A stretch of DNA of 9,030 bases from DYTO01 sp040757795. Lineage in GTDB: Archaea; Hadarchaeota; Hadarchaeia; Hadarchaeales; Hadarchaeaceae. The translations under genes were made by a program, and so were the position numbers. This document shows, piece after piece, positions 6,201 through 9,030 of the stretch. The stretch spans positions 1-9,030 of the forward strand of contig JBFLWG010000039.1 of the NCBI GenBank assembly GCA_040757795.1. Direction: 5' to 3'. Under the pieces are notes generated by a model, which had not been told where the DNA came from, searched no databases, and worked only from the letters and a program-made list of their open reading frames with translations. Position 1 is the first letter of the stretch. Every line of letters begins with the position of its first letter.

Positions 6201-6232
6201 CAGCGCAACGGCTGCACAGCACCCCTCATCAA
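6201..6232 (+). repeat. Partial copy of the second tRNA: D arm to anticodon region
   Basis: Positions 6210-6232 match tRNA positions 6285-6307 at 22 of 23 bases (offset 75, only 6213 differs). Upstream, 6201-6209 differs from 6276-6284 only by transitions. The copy ends inside the expanded anticodon arm, after ATCAA. The acceptor stem is largely missing (only AGCG at 6197-6200 matches), and no 3' half is recognisable before the intact gene begins at 6269. Confidence 0.7.
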
Positions 6233-6268
6233 TGATACCTGTCCCGCGCATGGTAAAAAAGTTTCGGT

Positions 6269-6360
6269 GCCAGCGTGGTGTAATGGCAGCACAGCACCCC
6301 TCATCAACTCCTCCGCGGAGGGGGAGAGGTGCGGCCGGGGTTCGATTCCTCGCGCTGGCA
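6269..6360 (+). tRNA. tRNA with enlarged, probably intron-containing anticodon arm; isotype unresolved
   Basis: The acceptor stem GCCAGCG/CGCTGGC with discriminator A6360, U8-G9, D arm GTGT-AATGGCA-GCAC and T arm CGGGG-TTCGATT-CCTCG all fold well. The region between D and T arms is 42 bases instead of about 22. GCACC (6294-6298) pairs with GGTGC (6328-6332). Inside, CTC/GAG and a GC-rich stem around CCTCCGCGGAGG (6310-6321) make an extended hairpin with an ATCAA bulge, reminiscent of an archaeal bulge-helix-bulge intron. No splice choice gives a normal 7-base loop with U33, and the variable loop would have only three bases. CAT in the context CTCATCA (6300-6306) suggests Met or Ile2. The D and T loops look more like Gly or Gln. 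It may be a degenerate gene. CCA is not encoded. Confidence 0.65.
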
Positions 6361-6361
6361 T

Positions 6362-6389
6362 TGGCCCGTGTTCCGCGGCGCACGGGCCA
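6362..6389 (+). terminator. 9-bp hairpin directly after the second tRNA
   Basis: TGGCCCGTG and CACGGGCCA pair perfectly around a 10-base loop, starting two bases after the tRNA. A pyrimidine-rich stretch follows but no long T-run, so the role could be termination or 3'-end processing. Confidence 0.45.
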
Positions 6390-6433
6390 TACCACGCCCT
6401 CTTATTGTTAACCATTTTTGGTTCACAAAAAAC

Positions 6434-6441
6434 GTTTAACA
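6434..6441 (+). promoter_or_regulatory. Possible TATA box of the permease gene
   Basis: GTTTAACA lies 29 bases upstream of GTG 6463, the spacing expected for a leaderless archaeal transcript. This supports that codon as the start. The special 20-base block is absent. Confidence 0.35.
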
Positions 6442-6462
6442 ACCATTTCACAATTACATTCG

Positions 6463-7197
6463 GTGAAATCTGTGGTTGCAGACCTGCTGGCGGCAGCCCT
6501 ACTCGGAGCTGCCGCGGTTTTGTACACGATGGGCGGATTTGCCGGGGGCTCTTTCTTCCTTGCGATACTTCTCTTCTCGGGGACGCCGGTCAACCAGGCC
6601 GCGCTCTACGTCTTGATAATGAACCTGTTCTCGGCCGGAAGCTCTCTGCTCAGGTGGAAGGCGCACGCCTCGCGGGAGCTGCTGTGGTTCCTGGCTGGCT
6701 CCCTGCCGGCGGCGTTCCTCGGCGGCCTCGTCCAGCTCTCGAACAGTACCTTGAGGGCGACCATCGGCTTGCTGCTGGCCGTCGGAGGCGGGACCGTGAT
6801 TTTTTCGACTGCAAAGATTCGGAAGATGCAGTTGAAAGTGCCTGTCAGGGTCGCCATAGGGGCCGCCATAGGGTTTGTGGCTGGCCTCACTGGGATAGGG
6901 GGCGGCATCTACCTTGCCCCGGTGCTAGTCTTTTTGGGCGTGGCAAAGCCGAAAACCATCGCGGCCACTACGACTGTTTTCATACTGCTGAACTCGGTCT
7001 CGGGTTTGTTGGCTAGAACAACCCAACTTGCGGCGCTGGCCCCGAGCCTGCTGCTGGTCGCGGCGATTCCGGCGGTGTTCGTCGCGGCGCAGGTCGGTAG
7101 CTACATCGGCTCGCGCAGGTTTTCGCAGGCGAACGTCAGGCGGACGATAGGCGCAATACTTGTAGTCATCGGGTCTTACCTCGGCCTCGGCGGTTGA
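6463..7197 (+). CDS. TauE/SafE-family membrane permease (sulfite or organosulfonate exporter-like)
   Basis: This integral membrane protein of about 244 aa has roughly seven to eight hydrophobic segments. The family's duplicated architecture is visible: a glycine-rich motif GGFAGGSFF early in the N-terminal half and GLTGIGGGIYLAPVLVF opening the second half, each at the start of a membrane helix. Known relatives export sulfite, sulfoacetate and similar anions, but substrates in this family are poorly predicted from sequence. The frame is open back to TTG 6418. I prefer GTG 6463 because a TATA-like box lies 29 bases upstream and the first helix begins soon after; GTG 6472 is also possible. The gene stands alone between the tRNA and the pilin-like pair, and no strong terminator is seen after it. 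Confidence 0.85.
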   Translation: MKSVVADLLAAALLGAAAVLYTMGGFAGGSFFLAILLFSGTPVNQAALYVLIMNLFSAGSSLLRWKAHASRELLWFLAGSLPAAFLGGLVQLSNSTLRATIGLLLAVGGGTVIFSTAKIRKMQLKVPVRVAIGAAIGFVAGLTGIGGGIYLAPVLVFLGVAKPKTIAATTTVFILLNSVSGLLARTTQLAALAPSLLLVAAIPAVFVAAQVGSYIGSRRFSQANVRRTIGAILVVIGSYLGLGG

Positions 7198-7241
7198 CCA
7201 GGAAAAACATCTGAAAATAATATTTTGCAAATTTCTGCCAC

Positions 7242-7249
7242 GATAAATA
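7242..7249 (+). promoter_or_regulatory. Likely TATA box of the pilin-like gene pair
   Basis: GATAAATA lies 35 bases before ATG 7277, in an AT-rich gap. The predicted start near 7272 would leave only a few leader bases, including part of AGGTGG at 7270-7275. The special promoter block is absent. Confidence 0.45.
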
Positions 7250-7276
7250 CACGAACGCATATAACTGCTAGGTGGC

Positions 7277-7642
7277 ATGGGCGCGCTAAACTACATCGCC
7301 TACGTGGCCTTCGCGGCCATTTTCATCGGGATAGGCTTCACGCTGGTTTACCAGTACTCGCAGGGGGCAGCCGAGAGGGACTTCCTGGTCAGGGCGGAGG
7401 AGCTCTCAAACCAGATGAGGAACCTCTCGCTGCAGGACGCCGGCTCCTCGGTCAACTTTTCCATCACAGTCCCTTCGGGCTCGCAGCTCTCTTTTGAAAA
7501 CACCATGGTGCTGGCGCATGTCGGCGGCAGGGTGGAGAACTTCGACGCCGGGGTGGCCGTGAGCGGGCCGGATTTTGACGCGGGAAGCTTCACGCTGAGG
7601 CTGTTGAGAACTCAGGAGGGGGTGTCTGTAAGTGCGGCATGA
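7277..7642 (+). CDS. Pilin-like secreted or membrane-anchored small protein
   Basis: The 121-aa protein has a hydrophobic N-terminal helix (about residues 5-26, IAYVAFAAIFIGIGFTLVY). A charged helical part follows (AAERDFLVRAEELSNQMRN), then a region rich in Ser, Val and Gly that looks like beta strands (NFSITVPSGS, GVAVSGPDF). This layout is that of archaeal type IV pilin-like proteins, but I see no classic K/R-G cleavage site before the helix, so an anchored accessory subunit is possible. The ATG is preceded by AGGTGG. The gene overlaps the next by 11 bases, and the shared layout suggests the two products act together. I do not recognise a specific family. Confidence 0.8.
   Translation: MGALNYIAYVAFAAIFIGIGFTLVYQYSQGAAERDFLVRAEELSNQMRNLSLQDAGSSVNFSITVPSGSQLSFENTMVLAHVGGRVENFDAGVAVSGPDFDAGSFTLRLLRTQEGVSVSAA
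7614..7622 (+). promoter_or_regulatory. Strong Shine-Dalgarno that fixes the GTG start at 7632
   Basis: AGGAGGGGG lies nine bases before GTG 7632, inside the 3' end of the preceding gene. It decides the start of the second pilin-like gene, which has no suitable ATG before its hydrophobic segment. Confidence 0.75.
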
Positions 7643-8660
7643 TAAAGGCGGGTCTTCTTTCCCGCTGATCGTCGTCTTCGGGGTCTTCCTCGCTTTCATG
7701 GTCGCTTTCATCTTCATCTCAATCTACTCGCAGCAGGGAAATGCGAGGGTTGACGAGGCCGCGGGGGACCTTGCCGAGGAGCTGGCGAGGACGGCTTTTC
7801 TCGCAACGTCCAGCGGCCAACTCACCCCTTTTGACCTGCCAGGGAACCTGGCCGGCAGCTCGTACTCCGTGGGGATAGTGGACAACAGCGCCTTCGTCGT
7901 CAGCATCACGGCCGGCAGGAGGGCGGGGAGCAGCTACAGCTCCGTGGCGAACGTGACCCTGAGCCTGGATGGGACGCTCTCCGCCGGCAGCCGCATCTAC
8001 TTCCTGAGGGTCGGGGAGCAGCTGATCGTCAGCGACAGGCAGGTGCAGGTGGTGGCGGAGAATGTCGTCGCGGCGCCCTCGGGCAGCCCGCCGCAGTTTT
8101 ACTACTTCGCCAAGGGGAATCCAAAGGAGGCGGCCGGAATCATGGCGTCGTTCTTCCACCTGCTGGAGGTGGAGCCGGGGGCATCCTGGGATGTCACTGC
8201 CTACAGGTGGGACGGCGGCGCCCTCGTGACGCAGGCGGCCACGCCGGGAAAATCTTCGACGCTGCGGGCGAGTGGGGCCGAAAATACCACTGATGTGGGG
8301 TTTGTGGACAACTCCTGGGTCGTGTCTGCCGTCGAGAACGCCGAAAACATCGGGAGCTTCACTTCATGCCCATCCACGGAAAATGCCTACCTGGGCGGGT
8401 GGCTTTATTCCCAGGACGTGGTCATGGAGCACCTGAGGTCGAGGAGCTGGAAGAGGCTGCAGGACAACGCCATCGTCACCATCCCGGCGGCCGTGGACAT
8501 CAGCGCCGCAGCCGTGACCACCAACGTCTCGACCTATCCTGCTTGGAAGGTCGCATTTGACGGCCAGACGATCTTTTACAGGGCGATCCCGTGGTGGGAG
8601 CAGGAGAACACTCCCGGGTTCCTGTTCCAGTCCTCGCCGTCGATTTACCCGGTGGTCTGA
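7632..8660 (+). CDS. Larger pilin-like surface protein with class III-type N-terminus
   Basis: The 342-aa protein starts at GTG 7632, set by the Shine-Dalgarno at 7614-7622. A short basic stretch ending in KGG precedes a long hydrophobic helix (about residues 10-32, FPLIVVFGVFLAFMVAFIF). This resembles class III signal peptides processed by archaeal prepilin peptidases, although the usual Glu at +5 is missing. The helix is followed by DEAAGDLAEELARTAFLA and then FDLPGNLAGSSYSVGI, a pattern I associate with archaeal pseudopilins. The rest is beta-rich, ends in a Trp-rich part (PAWKVAFDG, IPWWEQE), and contains a single cysteine. It is probably exported and anchored by its N-terminus. It may cap or modify a pilus, or be an adhesin; no specific family is recognised. 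Confidence 0.82.
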   Translation: MRHDKGGSSFPLIVVFGVFLAFMVAFIFISIYSQQGNARVDEAAGDLAEELARTAFLATSSGQLTPFDLPGNLAGSSYSVGIVDNSAFVVSITAGRRAGSSYSSVANVTLSLDGTLSAGSRIYFLRVGEQLIVSDRQVQVVAENVVAAPSGSPPQFYYFAKGNPKEAAGIMASFFHLLEVEPGASWDVTAYRWDGGALVTQAATPGKSSTLRASGAENTTDVGFVDNSWVVSAVENAENIGSFTSCPSTENAYLGGWLYSQDVVMEHLRSRSWKRLQDNAIVTIPAAVDISAAAVTTNVSTYPAWKVAFDGQTIFYRAIPWWEQENTPGFLFQSSPSIYPVV

Positions 8661-8703
8661 GGCGGGGGACGGCGCCGTGATTTTCGCGCGCGTTTGCGAG
8701 CCA

Positions 8704-8717
8704 ATTTTTCCCTTTTT
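8704..8717 (+). terminator. T-rich tract after the pilin-like genes
   Basis: ATTTTTCCCTTTTT follows the stop at 8660 by about 45 bases, and archaeal transcription often ends at such runs. The same tract is the upstream part of the next special-class promoter, so the two roles cannot be separated here. Confidence 0.35.
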
Positions 8718-8747
8718 AAGAAACCTCCGCGCAAAGCTACGGCGGGA
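8713..8747 (+). promoter_or_regulatory. Special-class promoter, copy 4, driving an unassigned transcript
   Basis: A T/C tract leads into TTTTTAAG at 8713-8720. Exactly 7 bases later comes the block at 8728-8747, matching CACCCAAAGCTTCGACGGGA at 16 of 20 positions. The TATA-like box is weak, but the spacing equals that of the other three copies. The transcript would begin near 8743. Confidence 0.55.
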
Positions 8748-8750
8748 AAA

Positions 8751-8924
8751 ATGGGAAAAGCTAGGGCGGCGAACGTTCGCAAGAAGCGGGACGAAACCAG
8801 ATGTCGAGCCACCCCGCCAGTAAAATACGGAAATCGCGCGCGCAGGCAATCCTTGGGCAGGTTTAGGCCGTCAACCATTCAATTAATTTTCAATGGTCTA
8901 TTGGGTTCTCCTCTGAACTTTTGA
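8751..8924 (+). CDS. Doubtful 57-aa ORF downstream of the fourth special promoter
   Basis: ATG 8751 lies three bases after the promoter block, much like the methyltransferase GTG lies four bases after its copy. The predicted peptide is very basic at first (MGKARAANVRKKRDETRCRA), then Arg/Pro-rich, and ends in a hydrophobic STIQLIFNGLLGSPLNF. I recognise no family. Composition changes midway from GC-rich to AT-rich, which speaks against a real gene. The transcript could instead be a non-coding RNA: GCGAACGTTCGC (8773-8784) is a perfect palindrome, and GGCGGG (8741-8746) can pair with CCCGCC (8814-8819). Confidence 0.25.
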   Translation: MGKARAANVRKKRDETRCRATPPVKYGNRARRQSLGRFRPSTIQLIFNGLLGSPLNF

Positions 8925-8938
8925 CTTGAACCACATAG
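8898..8938 (+). terminator. Imperfect inverted repeat near the end of the doubtful ORF
   Basis: CTATTGGGTTC (8898-8908) and GAACCACATAG (8928-8938) are complementary at 9 of 11 positions around a 19-base loop, in an AT-rich stretch. It may be a weak terminator, or the end of a mobile element if the zinc-ribbon ORF that follows is a transposase. Confidence 0.25.
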
Positions 8939-8987
8939 TTTCATTTGGAGTCTGGGGTCGGGGCGGTGGTTATAGGGGAAAACGAAA

Positions 8988-9030
8988 GTGAAGTGTCCTC
9001 GGTGCGGTTCGGAGAAGGTAATCAAGGCGG
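8988..9030 (+). CDS. N-terminus of a zinc-ribbon protein, truncated by the window end
   Basis: Fourteen codons from GTG 8988 read VKCPRCGSEKVIKA. The CPRCG half of a zinc ribbon at the very N-terminus is typical of short archaeal zinc-ribbon proteins and of some transposases, where a second CxxC follows beyond the window. GGGG at 8975-8978 is a possible ribosome-binding site, and TTATA just upstream is a weak TATA candidate. Confidence 0.45.
   Translation, partial: MKCPRCGSEKVIKA

Noticed and set aside
5379..6360. Integrase attachment-site interpretation of the two tRNA fragments
   Set aside because: Typical att repeats preserve the tRNA 3' part and flank an element with an integrase. These copies keep the 5' part, no integrase is present, and the intervals are only about 75 and 155 bases.
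6069..7016. Plus-strand frame of 315 codons across the second tRNA and the permease
   Set aside because: It runs through the tRNA gene and out of frame through a clear TauE/SafE protein, and its translation is Arg-rich without structure.
8741..8820. A third tRNA behind the fourth special promoter
   Set aside because: Although the ends can pair, there is no T-arm signature and no D arm in the right place.

Overview
The window looks archaeal. Several genes have TATA-like boxes about 25-30 bases before their start, start codons are often GTG, two tRNA genes lack an encoded CCA (one has an enlarged, intron-like anticodon arm), and two secreted proteins resemble archaeal pilins. Most of the window is GC-rich. 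The first ~1.6 kb is clearly AT-rich and was probably acquired. I cannot name the phylum.

Layout. At 1-19 a minus-strand gene just begins; its strong Shine-Dalgarno lies inside a hairpin. At 130-1601 two convergent genes form a likely restriction-modification pair: a beta-class DNA methyltransferase and an unrecognised 188-aa protein that is the candidate nuclease. At 1619-5263 a tightly overlapping minus-strand operon encodes all three subunits of a molybdenum hydroxylase of the xanthine dehydrogenase family (molybdopterin large, FAD medium and 2Fe-2S small subunit). At 5337-6389 is an RNA-gene region: a tRNA (probably Val, 8-base anticodon loop), a partial copy of it, an AT-rich non-coding stretch, a minus-strand MoaD/ThiS-like ubiquitin-fold protein, and a second tRNA with an enlarged anticodon arm preceded by a partial copy of its own 5' half. 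At 6463-7197 is a TauE/SafE-family permease. At 7277-8660 two overlapping genes encode pilin-like, single-TM secreted proteins. The last 350 bases hold one more promoter of the special class, a doubtful small ORF, and the start of a zinc-ribbon protein.

The main unexplained signal is a recurrent promoter architecture at four places (91, 5337, 6144, 8713). Each has a pyrimidine tract, a TATA-like box, exactly 7 bases, then a 20-base block close to CACCCAAAGCTTCGACGGGA. The block would span roughly -15 to +5 of the transcript. It precedes the methyltransferase, both tRNAs and an unassigned transcript, and is absent from the other promoters I could propose. A second theme is that both tRNA genes have unusual anticodon arms and a nearby partial duplicate that ends in or just beyond the anticodon loop.

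Functionally, the hydroxylase operon and the MoaD/ThiS-like protein may be linked through molybdopterin synthesis, though ThiS or protein-conjugation roles are equally open. The permease and pilin-like genes have no evident link to the hydroxylase.
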